Source of the DNA: Bradyrhizobium sp. Arg816
GTDB taxonomy: Bacteria; Pseudomonadota; Alphaproteobacteria; Rhizobiales; Xanthobacteraceae
Assembly: GCF_029989365.1 (NCBI RefSeq)
Contig: NZ_JAPRAQ010000030.1
Coordinates: 1-64,000, forward strand
Direction of reading: 5' to 3'
Length of the DNA: 64,000 nt
Under the pieces are notes generated by a model that saw only the letters and a program-made list of their open reading frames with translations, had not been told where the DNA came from and ran no database searches. Positions 25,868-35,535 of this stretch are shown here, piece by piece. How positions within the stretch are numbered: the stretch's first letter is position 1; the number at the start of each line of letters is the position of its first letter. A program made the translations under genes and the position numbers.

Positions 25868-27223
25868 TTACTTGTTCAGCAATTGGCTATTGATGAAGGC
25901 GACCACGTCGGACGTCTCGGCTGCCGCGCGCCTGGTTATCGTCGCCGCTGCCGGGCCGCCGTGCAAAAAGGATGGGAACCAGCCGAAGTTGCGAACATTC
26001 CGGTCTTCTTTCGGCCAGACGGCGCGGTTCACGCCAAGCGCTGCGAAGTTTGGAATTTTCCTGGCGAGTGGCTGTGCCGTCTCGGTGTGACAGCTCACGC
26101 AATCGGTATTGAAGAAGTGGCTCTTCTTCGGATCGGCAATGGTATTGACGATCTCGATGATGCGGCTGTTGGGCACGTTACCATCGATGAACTCGGAGGT
26201 CGAAACACCCTTACGATCAGCTTGGGGCAAGGGCGGAGTTTGCAATGCAGCGTGTCGACAAGTGATCGGATTTTGATTGTTCGTGCCCGGTTGCGGGACC
26301 ACGTGCTTTCCGCCGATAGCGCTGAACATCTGTGCCACGTGCATGCCATCAAGCGTCGGGCCGGGGACTGGGATTAGGCCTGCTTGCGGGACCCTTAACA
26401 TCGACACGAAAATCCAGGGTTCGGGCGGTGCGATGCCCATCACGGCCATGGTGTTGAGGCGCTGCGGCGAGAGATGCTTCTCAATCAATGCCTTGAGTGC
26501 ATCGCGAAACGCCTTTGCCGATGCCCCTACGAGACCCGGATGCACATTCAGATCACCGGCAGTCGAGACTTTGACATTGCCAAAATGTCCGGCCCCAAGC
26601 TGATCGCGCAAGGTCGCGACGTCACGAACGATCGCCTTGAAGGCTTCGTCGTCCGGTTTGAATCGCGGGAACGGCGCGCAACCGTCCAGAGGCGGGCCAG
26701 GGTCGAGGGTGAAGCTGAAGATAAGGTGGCCTGCAGTGTCATGAACCTTGAAGCCGTCCGGCCCATTGGTCACCGGCTGAATGATGAGCCGGATTTGTGG
26801 CTGCCGGCCAAACTGGGCGATGATCTCCGGCGACAATCCCGGCGCGCCCGGATCGATCCGGATGCCGGCCACAAACCAGGCGTCGATCTTTTTCACGGCA
26901 TCGGGAAACTGAATGTGCCGTGCACCCGAATCCGGCAGGCCCGGATGCTCCGGATTTTCGGCGTTAGCGATAAAGTGCGCGAAGTCCGCGTCGGAAAACA
27001 GCCGCTGCGGCGATCCCGAAGGGCCCGCAAGATCGGACACGGCGATCAGATTGGCGAGGTCGCCCGCCGACTTCGGCGGAGGAAAGAGGATGGACACATC
27101 ATTGGGCGCAAGCGGCCTCGACGCGGCTTGCGCCGGAGCCGCTCCTCCCTCCAAAGCTGCGGCGAAGATCACCCCCGCCGCTAACAAGCTTGCAAGCCGT
27201 CGCGGAAACAGAGATCCGTGCAT
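25868..27223 (-). CDS. Secreted protein with one c-type haem motif
   Basis: 451 residues from the ATG preceded by GAGGGG. A signal peptide is clear (RRLASLLAAGVIFAAALEG, cleavage near APAQAASR). Most of the protein has no family I recognise. One haem c site, CVSCHTE, lies at ~375 and is followed by FAALGVNRAVWPKEDRNVRN. The gene lies between the patatin-like gene and the di-haem cytochrome on the same strand (71 bases before the cytochrome start), so the three probably form an operon whose products meet in the periplasm. Confidence 0.75.
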   Translation of the reverse strand: MHGSLFPRRLASLLAAGVIFAAALEGGAAPAQAASRPLAPNDVSILFPPPKSAGDLANLIAVSDLAGPSGSPQRLFSDADFAHFIANAENPEHPGLPDSGARHIQFPDAVKKIDAWFVAGIRIDPGAPGLSPEIIAQFGRQPQIRLIIQPVTNGPDGFKVHDTAGHLIFSFTLDPGPPLDGCAPFPRFKPDDEAFKAIVRDVATLRDQLGAGHFGNVKVSTAGDLNVHPGLVGASAKAFRDALKALIEKHLSPQRLNTMAVMGIAPPEPWIFVSMLRVPQAGLIPVPGPTLDGMHVAQMFSAIGGKHVVPQPGTNNQNPITCRHAALQTPPLPQADRKGVSTSEFIDGNVPNSRIIEIVNTIADPKKSHFFNTDCVSCHTETAQPLARKIPNFAALGVNRAVWPKEDRNVRNFGWFPSFLHGGPAAATITRRAAAETSDVVAFINSQLLNK

Positions 27224-27347
27224 TTGACCCCTCGCGATCATTGGAAATCCCCCTGTAAGACCAAAACTTCAAACATCAGCTGTCGAACAACTACATCTCG
27301 CCGCCACGCGCTTCGCCAAGGCAATGCGGGTGACCGGATCAAGCCTT

Positions 27348-30300
27348 TCATTCCTCACCGTAGAATTGGCTTTGCAAGGTCTTGAGTTTCGTCGGATGCA
27401 ACGCCTCCTCGATACAGCCGAGAAACATTTCACTGCGTGCATTGACCCGCGCGCGGTCGGCTGGATGCGCCATATCCGTTTGCAACGCGCGCACCGCTGT
27501 CCAGTCGTTCGCACGATCCTTGAGCAATTCGAACAGCGTTCGGCGGTTGTTCGGCGGAGCTAACCGGTCATCCTTATACCGGTGCAATCGGAAGTGAGCG
27601 AAAGTAACCTTGGCCGAGATCCTCACATCCCATAGCGCGTCGGGAAGCGTTAGCAGATCAAGTCCTTGCAGCTCGCCCAGCTGCTGCATTTGATCCTGCG
27701 CTTCCTGATACTGCTCACGGCCGACCAATTGATACATTCCTCGCGGGCGAAACAGCCAGCCGTCCTCCGTTCCGGGTTGGTTGCCAAAGTCGTTGTCATC
27801 GTAAGCGAGCACGAAATTGGCCAGTTCCTTGGGATGATTAAGCAAAGAGTTGACGTCGACCGCGGGCTTGTTTGCGGCCAGAAGCCTTGAGTTGTTTTTG
27901 TCAATGCGATCGCGCCATTTCTGCGGGAGTTGAGAAACCGCGCTGTAAGAAAAGTTCTCGCTGCTGCGAGTAAAATCGGCGCTGTCGTAAGAGACGGATC
28001 CCAGAATATAGGCCAGGATACGGGGATCCGTTTCCTCGACGCGATCCCATTCCTGCAACAAGGCTTTGACCTGCTCGGCCTGATAGTAGGCCATATAGCT
28101 CTTGCGATATGGCGGAAGGGGTGGAGGCGCCGGCGAATGATCTTTGCTCGATTCACTCAGCTGGTGCTCGTAGGCGGCGACTTTTTCCTGATATTCCTCA
28201 TAGACGCGCTTTTGCAACCAATTGCTCTCATAACAAGCAAGCAATGGCTGGGGCTTGATCTTTGGAGTTGGTTGATATTCCTTCGCGAGCTCGTCGGCGT
28301 AGGCAGCCCGTGCAAGTTTGGCATCCTTCAGCGTTTCAAATGCGGTCGCGACCGATCCATTCAGAAGATGGAACAACTTCACCTGCAGGCAATCTGCATT
28401 GCTCTGCCTTTCGCGGGACTGATCGAAGTCGTCCTTCGGCACGCAGTCCCAAAAGCGGCCGCTGCTCAATGAGATGATATCCTCGGTCTTCTGGGACAAC
28501 GTCCAGCCGAGTGGAAGGCTATAAAACAAACCTGTTATGTCCGTCCGGCCGAACGTTGGAAGGCGCTGAACACTGGGCATCACTTCGGCGTCGGGCCGGT
28601 CGATGCTGGTTGCATGATTGAGCGCGACATAGGTTCGGGAGGTTCGCGTGCTCAGAAGCGCGCGTACGGGCTCCATGAGCTCTCCGAACATGAATGAACC
28701 ATGATCACCGAACTGTCCGCTGACGAGGGACAGGAGGTAAATCCTGAATTTCGGCGCATCGGAGGTGCCCTTGATGGCGTTAAGCTTCTCAATCAGGTCG
28801 AGCGCGGTCTCAATCCCAGAGTTCTCCACATATCCGCCGTCCACCAGGCGCGCCTGCGGATGAGTGGTTATGCAGTCATTTTTGACTGAGACGGTCGCCG
28901 CCGGCGTCACCCACGGAAAACGTGCGCTCGTGAAAGCGGCCGTGCTGAGCGGAATACGCAGCGAGTGGCTCTTGACGGTTTGGTCCGGCCCAGTGCCCGC
29001 ACGTTCAAGCGCGGCAAGAACACACAGGTCCGTGTCTTTGGGGTGCAGCGGATTGAAATCAAAGGGAGAGATGACGGCCCGTTTGCCGCTGCCGGCATCC
29101 GTCGTGTTGAACAACAGGGCCGGCATGTTGTTGTCGGGCGCCCAATGGGACTGGAAGTCAGCCCTTAGCAGATTGGATTGATTGCCGCTGCCCTTGTTGC
29201 TGCCGAGGACTCTGTCACCGGCGTTCTCCAACGTGTATTCGAGAAAGCGGGCGCGATCGAAGGCCGGGATCGCGAACGGTGAAAACATCTGAGTGAAGTC
29301 AGTAAACAGAAAGCCGGCAACCAAAGGCGACAGAAAATCGGTAGCCAGGACGCTTGCAACGCGCTGCTCGACCGGCCCAGGAGCATCAATGTCTTGGACC
29401 CGTCCAACCCCTGCCAGGAAATCCGCGATTTTGGGGCATGTCTTGCCGTCGACGGCATTCGTATCAAGGGACGCATTTTCGGCGTGGAGCGCAGCGGCGA
29501 AGATTGCCGAACCGACGCTGCCCCCGGACACACCGCTTATCGCAAACAGATGTTGGCGAAATGCCGGACAGAGATCCTGCATCCGCGCAAGAAACCGCGC
29601 CGCATTGTTGGCCGCATAGATCCCTCCGCCTTGAGTCGCCACAATGAAGACGGGATATTCGCCGAGCCTCTTGGCTTCCTCCACCCGCGGCTTTTGTAAA
29701 AGCCACTCGCGGAATGCGGTGGCTGCGGACATGCGCGCCTTTTCCGGCTGGCCGTTTGCTTCAGAGACAGTACGCAGTTCGTGGTCGTCACCTCCCAACA
29801 AGGAGGCAAGCAGAAACAAGCCGCCAAACACAACGGGAATAAACGGAAACGTAAATCTGATCGTTAAGAGAGCAAAATGGACCGTGAGACCAAGGACGCA
29901 AACCGCAAAGAGGGCGATCACGCCAAACGATCCGACAAATTGTGCAAGCCTATCAGGCAGCATAAGGAATGCTGCTGTCAACAGCACGATGCCGCCGATC
30001 GAGAGCGCGAGAAACCTGTAACGGATGAAGTACGCGTTGTTGGCGCGGCTCGCGAGATCAACCGAGCGATCCCTTGATCCTATCCGCCAAGTAAATGCCA
30101 CGAAACAGACGAGCATGATCAGCATGGCGATTGCGAGGATGAACAGCATGTTCCGCTCAAACGCGAGCGCCTGGTCCTGAATGCGGAAGATACTTCCGAC
30201 TTCCTCGACCTCGCCAATCTTTCGCGCCGGCCGCGAGGCGAATTGGCCTGCTGTGGCGGCGATGATCGGCAGTGCTCCAAGCAGGACGGGAGCAAGTCTT

Positions 30301-30566
30301 ATATAGAAAGCCAGGCGCCCCGAAGGCTTGGGGATTTGCGGCAGGGATGCAGTTGTGAGTTGAAAAGCGCTTGCCCAAATCGCTATGGCGATCACGCCCA
30401 AGGCAGCGAACTCCTTGAACGTCACCCAACCAAGGTCGTCTGCGGCTATCCGGTAGAGCTCCTGAATCTGATCTGGCAGGTAGAGCAACACCGAGATAGC
30501 TACCGAAAGAACAATAATCCATCGAAGGTTGCGCAACAAAGTAAACAGCTGCTCGCGCACAGTCAT
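27348..30566 (-). CDS. Polytopic patatin-like phospholipase
   Basis: 1072 residues with GGAGAT upstream of the ATG. The first ~260 residues contain about seven hydrophobic segments (for example ~15-30, 50-70, 139-157, 187-205, 210-258). The patatin domain follows: oxyanion loop ATQGGGIYAA (~311-320), nucleophile elbow ISGVSGGSVG (Ser ~347) and the aspartate of LVDGGYVENSG (~576). Patatin enzymes hydrolyse acyl lipids with a Ser-Asp dyad. The C-terminal ~450 residues are unrecognised, partly charged and helical. A large integral-membrane patatin fused in this way is less common than soluble forms. It heads the operon with the two cytochrome-like genes. Confidence 0.82.
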   Translation of the reverse strand: MTVREQLFTLLRNLRWIIVLSVAISVLLYLPDQIQELYRIAADDLGWVTFKEFAALGVIAIAIWASAFQLTTASLPQIPKPSGRLAFYIRLAPVLLGALPIIAATAGQFASRPARKIGEVEEVGSIFRIQDQALAFERNMLFILAIAMLIMLVCFVAFTWRIGSRDRSVDLASRANNAYFIRYRFLALSIGGIVLLTAAFLMLPDRLAQFVGSFGVIALFAVCVLGLTVHFALLTIRFTFPFIPVVFGGLFLLASLLGGDDHELRTVSEANGQPEKARMSAATAFREWLLQKPRVEEAKRLGEYPVFIVATQGGGIYAANNAARFLARMQDLCPAFRQHLFAISGVSGGSVGSAIFAAALHAENASLDTNAVDGKTCPKIADFLAGVGRVQDIDAPGPVEQRVASVLATDFLSPLVAGFLFTDFTQMFSPFAIPAFDRARFLEYTLENAGDRVLGSNKGSGNQSNLLRADFQSHWAPDNNMPALLFNTTDAGSGKRAVISPFDFNPLHPKDTDLCVLAALERAGTGPDQTVKSHSLRIPLSTAAFTSARFPWVTPAATVSVKNDCITTHPQARLVDGGYVENSGIETALDLIEKLNAIKGTSDAPKFRIYLLSLVSGQFGDHGSFMFGELMEPVRALLSTRTSRTYVALNHATSIDRPDAEVMPSVQRLPTFGRTDITGLFYSLPLGWTLSQKTEDIISLSSGRFWDCVPKDDFDQSRERQSNADCLQVKLFHLLNGSVATAFETLKDAKLARAAYADELAKEYQPTPKIKPQPLLACYESNWLQKRVYEEYQEKVAAYEHQLSESSKDHSPAPPPLPPYRKSYMAYYQAEQVKALLQEWDRVEETDPRILAYILGSVSYDSADFTRSSENFSYSAVSQLPQKWRDRIDKNNSRLLAANKPAVDVNSLLNHPKELANFVLAYDDNDFGNQPGTEDGWLFRPRGMYQLVGREQYQEAQDQMQQLGELQGLDLLTLPDALWDVRISAKVTFAHFRLHRYKDDRLAPPNNRRTLFELLKDRANDWTAVRALQTDMAHPADRARVNARSEMFLGCIEEALHPTKLKTLQSQFYGEE

Positions 30567-31442
30567 CGCGTGATCTCCTCACATATTTATGGAGGTCGCT
30601 GGCAAGCCACTGAAATAGGCTCGGGTACCAGGCATTCGCGCCAGCTCACATTGAAAGCATTGAGCCCCAAGCATCAGGGCGACTTGAAACAGATTGAATT
30701 ACGGTCACGCTCTTAGGTAGCGCGTTCAATATTGTGCACTTCCCTACAGGAGTGTGCTAGGTTTGTCGATGTCTTCTAGGCAGCTCTCGCAGAGTTTTCC
30801 TCCGAATGGCCGCGACTTCTTCATCGTCGCGCAAATCGATTGCTGACGTATGACTCCTCTTGAGGCGGCTGGCAAAGCCTGATCGCAAACACTCAGTACG
30901 AACTGCATCTAGCCAGTAGGAAGAATACGCGCTTGCCAGGCACAGGATGCAAGATGGTCCGCGACGAAGTTAGGATTGAATGGCCTTCGATAGCGACGTC
31001 TTGCGGCTTGAAAACAAGGCCTCGCGCTCTTGTTCAGCGTGACTCGGGGCGGAAACGCAAAAAACCGGCGCCGCTGCTGCTCTAGGCTGTGGGGCTACGA
31101 AGTTTGGAAGCTTGCTGTGTTGCGCACCCCACCGACGCATCGCGGAAGAATCACAGCCCATTTCAGGAGCGATGCTCATTAGGATCGAGGACGGGCTGCT
31201 GCGACCCGCCGTCAGCCTCACGTACTCAAGCGTTCCTCGCGGATGTGGCGATCGAGTCACAAGCTGAGAATTTGTAGCGCGCAAACCCGTAACGCATTTA
31301 TTCTGTTAATGGCTGCCGTAAGGTAGTCGGCGACTTAAACGCTATCATAGACATTTCCCCCCGGCCCGCGGTCCGGCGGGAGTGGCATTCGTTGCTTGTT
31401 CTGTATTCATGCTTTGTTTCAACAAATTGCTTGAGAGTAGTC
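30567..31442. other. Long gene-poor stretch between patatin operon and lipoprotein gene
   Basis: The start of the patatin operon and the lipoprotein gene are divergent, so their promoters should lie here. A minus-strand frame at about 30768-30975 reads SAIDLRDDEEVAAIRRKTLR near its end but lacks a start codon. It looks like a gene remnant. Nothing else is recognised. Confidence 0.4.
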
Positions 31443-32477
31443 ATGCTGCATAGGCGGTCTAAGCATCCGAACATTCGCGCGAAATTCTTCAGCCAAGCAT
31501 GGGGTGAAACGCGATGGCAGCCACCTTTGGCCTGCATCACAACGGTCTTTCTTGCGGGCTGTTCGCTCCATCCGGTCCAACAGGATGTTACCGGGGTGCG
31601 CACGTCCGAGCTTGTGCAATACATTCGTTGCGAAAGCCGACTGGCAATCCAGGACAAGGCGATCGCACTCTTCCGGAAGGAGGATCAGGCCAACCCTTTG
31701 ATTGATGAGCTCAGCGCTCTCCGTGGAAGACAGTGGCCTTCGAACCTCAGGACTCGCTTAAACGGAATCGAGCAGGTCATTTACGATCGATACATCCGGA
31801 CTGGCATAGCCTATGATTTTTCCTTCGACATTACTGAGGACAACGGCGCCTTCGGCGGCGCCGATCCCGTCAAGTTGTTCACCAATGGGGCTGCGGGACT
31901 CGGCTTGTCGGCAAGCGGCGATTTCAGGCGCGAGAACCTCAGGCATTTCGTTGTCAGTGAGACAGCCGAAGATCTTTTGGAGAATGGCCGGCTGGAGTGT
32001 GGGCCGAGCTACGACTACAAATCATCCAACTACACTTACCCGATCGCAGGAAAGATCGGCATCGACGAACTGCTTTCGACGTTCTTTGAGGTCAACGAGA
32101 TCAAGAATTTGTCGCCTGACAAAACGAGCGCGACGGTTTTTGCAGATACATTGACATTCACCACGACCATTACAGGATCAGCCTCTCCGCATGTTATCGT
32201 AGCACCGTCGGGAAACCGGTGGGGATTGGCGAGCGCAGCAAGCCTCGGTGTCTCCGGATCGAGGATGGATAAGCACGCGCTGATCATTGGTCTGTCGCTC
32301 GACACGACGAAACGAACGGCTCCACGGCAGACAGCTGCGGCTGCGATCGTGGCTCCTGGATTGGCGGCAAGGTCCGCCCTTCAAAGATCCAATGTGCGAT
32401 CAGCGAACGAGCAGAGTGCGCTTGATGCTGTTACTCAAGCGCGTCTGGACGCTTATCTGGATCGGGCGTTTCGCTAA
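31443..32477 (+). CDS. Predicted lipoprotein of unknown function
   Basis: About 344 residues from the internal ATG; an upstream in-frame start at 31392 is less likely. A lipobox (TTVFLAGC, Cys ~40) follows a basic N-region that is unusually long for a lipoprotein. The mature part contains QYIRCESRLAIQDKAI, then YDFSFDITEDNGAFGGADPV and a GLGLSASGDFRRE segment; no family is recognised. It is divergent from the patatin/cytochrome operon, which also encodes envelope proteins, so a shared envelope role is possible. Confidence 0.65.
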   Translation: MLHRRSKHPNIRAKFFSQAWGETRWQPPLACITTVFLAGCSLHPVQQDVTGVRTSELVQYIRCESRLAIQDKAIALFRKEDQANPLIDELSALRGRQWPSNLRTRLNGIEQVIYDRYIRTGIAYDFSFDITEDNGAFGGADPVKLFTNGAAGLGLSASGDFRRENLRHFVVSETAEDLLENGRLECGPSYDYKSSNYTYPIAGKIGIDELLSTFFEVNEIKNLSPDKTSATVFADTLTFTTTITGSASPHVIVAPSGNRWGLASAASLGVSGSRMDKHALIIGLSLDTTKRTAPRQTAAAAIVAPGLAARSALQRSNVRSANEQSALDAVTQARLDAYLDRAFR

Positions 32478-32754
32478 ACCAGGAGTTCTTGCTCTCCACG
32501 ACGTTGCGCGAACGCCCGCAGCAGCCTATCGCTCGGCGCGTCGAACGAATGCCCGCGCAGGTAGTCGAAAGGGCCTTCGTCGCGGAGCGGTCTCCGCCGG
32601 CGCCGCTCCCAGCGCCGCGCGCATCGACGCGTTCGTCGCCCAGCCCGGGCCGCACGAGCGCCTCGACGCGGTGGGACGACTTGACGTCGGGGAGCGATGC
32701 CTGAAGGGCATCCTTGATGTATTCGATATCGTTGGAGTGACGATCGAACTTCAT
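32474..32754 (-). pseudogene. Small conserved hypothetical gene split over three frames
   Basis: The text MKFDRHSNDIEYIKDALQAS and DVKSSHRVEALVR is in one frame. NASMRAALGAAPAETA follows in a second, and GPFDYLRGHSFDAPSDRLLR up to a stop is in a third. Joined, they give a coherent ~93-aa protein. Two small indels have inactivated it. Function unknown. Its stop overlaps the lipoprotein gene's stop. Confidence 0.6.
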
Positions 32755-32937
32755 CTGCAATCCTCTGTACGGGCGCAGGGGGCGCCGATTAAGCCAAGTG
32801 CCGCGGTCCGAGAAGATCGGGATGGTCGATGGGAAGCCGTTTGACCCGGCGACAGGTCGAAGGTCGCGAGCCCGTAGCGATCGCTGTGAGTCGCCACATC
32901 GGAGCCGTTGGTCACGAGATTGTTTTAGGCTGCTCCG

Positions 32938-33555
32938 CTAGGGCTTCTTCTGCTGCGTGGCCTGGGCGACGCTGCCGTCCTTCTTCGCGACACGGACGGT
33001 GAAGCCGTTGCCGGTCGTCGGCACCGAGAACGTCACGATGTAGGCGTCGCTGTCGGTTTCCATCCTGTCGAAATGGATCATGTCGGTAGTGAGCTTCGTT
33101 TCCTTGGCGACGAAACCGACGGCGGCCGTGACCGCGCCTTCGGGCGTGCTCTGCGGCGCGAACAGCCGGTTGATCGCGAACGTGACCGTACCGGCCAGCG
33201 CCACCGAAAGCGCGATGATTACGACGCGCGCATGATCGCGTACGCCCTTCGAATATTTTTCGACATCCTTCGTGTTCCGAGGGACCTTCGCGCTGACAGT
33301 CAGCAGATTGGCGTAGGTCGAGAGGCCCATGACGGCGAACGCCACGACGAAGACCAGCCCGGCGCCGGCAAGCACCAGCACCCACTTCGAGAACGTGTCG
33401 CTCGGAACGCGCGACGGGTCGGTGAAGAGCGCCGCCACGCCGCCGATACCGGCGAGCCCGAGCGTGAGCGTCTGCTTGAGGAACTCGAACCGGCCGGAGT
33501 TCGCGTCGATCGTGTCCTTGATCGGCGCGGAAGGCGGAGGTGCTGCATCGTTCAT
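32938..33555 (-). CDS. Membrane protein of unknown function (three helices)
   Basis: 205 residues. Hydrophobic segments at about 29-44 (LTLGLAGIGGVAALF), 58-80 (WVLVLAGAGLVFVVAFAVMG) and 108-128 (VVIIALSVALAGTVTFAI). A soluble C-terminal part of ~75 residues ends in a KKDGSVAQATQQKKP tail. The short N-terminus and two-plus-one helix layout recall small membrane effectors of conflict systems, but no family match is claimed. It follows the 116-aa gene by seven bases and is surely co-transcribed with it. Confidence 0.65.
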   Translation of the reverse strand: MNDAAPPPSAPIKDTIDANSGRFEFLKQTLTLGLAGIGGVAALFTDPSRVPSDTFSKWVLVLAGAGLVFVVAFAVMGLSTYANLLTVSAKVPRNTKDVEKYSKGVRDHARVVIIALSVALAGTVTFAINRLFAPQSTPEGAVTAAVGFVAKETKLTTDMIHFDRMETDSDAYIVTFSVPTTGNGFTVRVAKKDGSVAQATQQKKP

Positions 33556-33562
33556 GGCCAGC

Positions 33563-33913
33563 TCAGACCGGCCAGCAGGTGCAGCCCGCGAGGCTTTCCC
33601 ACAGCCTCATGTTCTGGAGGACGAACACGCCGCCGATCGTCCGCTTGGACGTCTCGACCCTGTCGCGCTTGTCGGCCTTCCTAGCGAGATCGAACAGAAA
33701 CTCGGGCAGGGCGTCGATGACACGATGGACGATGGGAGCCCGGTCGACGGCCACGGCGAAGTCCCCGAGGCCGAGCGTATCGACATGGACCGCCTCGAGA
33801 CCCTCCTTGAGGATGTTCTTCGCCTGCTGGCTTAGCGTCCAGCCCGACTTCTTCTCGAAATCTAGGAAGATGCCGTCGAGCGGATGGGGGGCGGCGGACT
33901 CGATCATGACCAT
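33563..33913 (-). CDS. Hypothetical 116-aa protein paired with the membrane protein
   Basis: A GAGGTGA ribosome site precedes the ATG. The sequence (IFLDFEKKSGWTLSQQAKNI, then LGDFAVAVDRAPIVHRVIDA and ETSKRTIGGVFVLQNMRLWE) is soluble with mixed secondary structure and has no recognised domain. The tight two-gene arrangement with a membrane protein could be a toxin-antitoxin-like or sensor/effector pair; this is inference only. Confidence 0.6.
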   Translation of the reverse strand: MVMIESAAPHPLDGIFLDFEKKSGWTLSQQAKNILKEGLEAVHVDTLGLGDFAVAVDRAPIVHRVIDALPEFLFDLARKADKRDRVETSKRTIGGVFVLQNMRLWESLAGCTCWPV

Positions 33914-34242
33914 GGATCACCTCAAGGGTCGCGCATGCGCGGGATGCTACCGAAAGGCTACCATACCCCGGCAAGGTGACAACCGTTCGGGTCGCGCCGG
34001 AATAGCGATCATGCTTCGATGAACGCCCGCATCACGCCCGGCCTGCCTCGACCAGATCGAACCACCGCTTCAGGTGCAGATGCGCGCTCCAGTCGATCCG
34101 TAGTTGATCGATCAAGGGGCCGCGGTAGCCCCGCGGGATTCATAATAGTTATTTGGTCATCGGATTTCAGCGTCCGGAACGGGCGTCGGCGGCGTCCGTC
34201 GGCGTCACGCCTACCTCGTGGACGATCCCGAGCGCGGCGCGT
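33914..34242. other. Intergenic stretch with a palindrome and a gene-end remnant
   Basis: TTGATCGATCAA at 34104-34115 is a perfect 12-base palindrome. On the minus strand across it, a short frame reads RGPLIDQLRIDWSAHLHLKR and WFDLVEAGRA up to a stop. It looks like the end of a lost gene, as it has no start. Confidence 0.4.
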
Positions 34243-35535
34243 TCACGCCGAGTATTGCTGCACGATCGCTTTGCCGCGCGCGGAGATTCCGTCCAGCATC
34301 TTGTCAAGCACCGGTTCTTTCAGGCCCTCGACCCTCGCCTCCTTCACGACGTCGCTGAGCGCGTCGGGAATCTTCTCGCCGAGCGCCACCAATCGCGCGA
34401 TCATCTCGTCGGGATCCATTTTCATCAGTTCCGCCTGGCGTCTCCAATGCCGCGGCAGGACTTCTGAGAACTTGTAGTAGCCGCCGATCTTCATCGCCAT
34501 GCGCAGCCGCCGCCGCTCATGTTCGTCGTCGTCGTAAGGCACGAAGCTTAGGACGTCGTAGAGTGGCGCAAGAAACATCCGCCGGCCCGGGAGGTGGATG
34601 ACTGAGAAGTTCTTCGCGTGCGCGTCGGTACCGAGCACCAGGAAGCTGAAGGCGATCATATCAGCGAACGCCGCCTTGTCCGCCTCCGGATCGGTAGCGT
34701 AGCGCAGCACGCCGTTGGAGATCTGCTCGATCGAGGGTCCGCCCTCGCTCTGGTACTTGACGGCGGGATGCACGCCGAGCGCCTGGCACATGTCTTCCTG
34801 GTGGAATCGTCTGACGACGCCGTCCTTGTCGATCTCGCGGTCGTACCGGGTGACGACGATCGCGACCTCTTCGCCAAACTTCCCGACCTTAGCTTCGGCC
34901 GCCGTGATCCCGAGGTAGTTCGCGAGACGCAGGCACGCGTACTCGTTCTCGGTCGTGCCTCGCAGGTGAGGCATCGGCGGCTTGAGGATGTGCGTGGTCG
35001 CCCGGCGGCCGCTCGGTACGCCCCACCGCTTTCCGTCGAATAGTAAGGCCATCTTCGGCTGCGCGCCGGCGAGACTGAAATGCCCCCGGTCGCCGTCGCG
35101 ACGTCCCGTCCAGGTCCTCTCCTCGCGCAGGCGCTTGAGGCGGTTCGCGACCTCCGCCTCGTCGATCCACTGAACATCCCCGGGCGAATCCGCGTTGGCG
35201 GCCATCCACTCGTCGGTGACGATCTGGATCGCGCCGGCGCAGTCCTCTCCGACCTTCGACAGCAGAGCGAACGCGCTGTTCGGCGACACGCCGAAGATCT
35301 GTCCCCATTTCTGCAGGGTCTGTTCGTTGTCCGGAAGCAGATTCCAGAGATAATTGGCCACCTTCGCGCCGGTGTGCTTCTTGGCGGCGAGAGGCAGGGA
35401 CATCGAAAGCGGAATTTGAACCCTATCGGCCGCGAGCCAACGATCGGCGTACTCGATGGCGAGGACGCCGGTATCCATCTGCTCGAGACGGCCGATCAGG
35501 ACCCCGCCCATCAGGACGTTCATGAATTTGCTCAT
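34243..35535 (-). CDS. hipA: HipA serine/threonine kinase toxin
   Basis: 430 residues, the usual length. Family motifs are GHFSLAGAQPKMAL (~151-164), HILKPP with the ATP-binding Lys (~185), TENEYACLRLA, the catalytic loop GTDAHAKNFS (Asp ~304, Asn ~309) and the metal-binding Asp in APLYDVLS (~327). HipA kinases phosphorylate aminoacyl-tRNA synthetases and slow growth until bound by HipB. The start overlaps the hipB stop by four bases. The frame and all motifs are intact. Confidence 0.93.
   Translation of the reverse strand: MSKFMNVLMGGVLIGRLEQMDTGVLAIEYADRWLAADRVQIPLSMSLPLAAKKHTGAKVANYLWNLLPDNEQTLQKWGQIFGVSPNSAFALLSKVGEDCAGAIQIVTDEWMAANADSPGDVQWIDEAEVANRLKRLREERTWTGRRDGDRGHFSLAGAQPKMALLFDGKRWGVPSGRRATTHILKPPMPHLRGTTENEYACLRLANYLGITAAEAKVGKFGEEVAIVVTRYDREIDKDGVVRRFHQEDMCQALGVHPAVKYQSEGGPSIEQISNGVLRYATDPEADKAAFADMIAFSFLVLGTDAHAKNFSVIHLPGRRMFLAPLYDVLSFVPYDDDEHERRRLRMAMKIGGYYKFSEVLPRHWRRQAELMKMDPDEMIARLVALGEKIPDALSDVVKEARVEGLKEPVLDKMLDGISARGKAIVQQYSA

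Noticed and set aside
26474..27184. 236-codon plus-strand frame opposite the secreted haem protein gene
   Set aside because: It lacks a ribosome site and any motif, while the minus-strand gene has a signal peptide and a haem site.
33073..33684. 203-codon plus-strand frame opposite the membrane protein pair
   Set aside because: Antisense to the tightly paired minus-strand genes with ribosome site and membrane helices. Its arginine-rich text is typical of a shadow.
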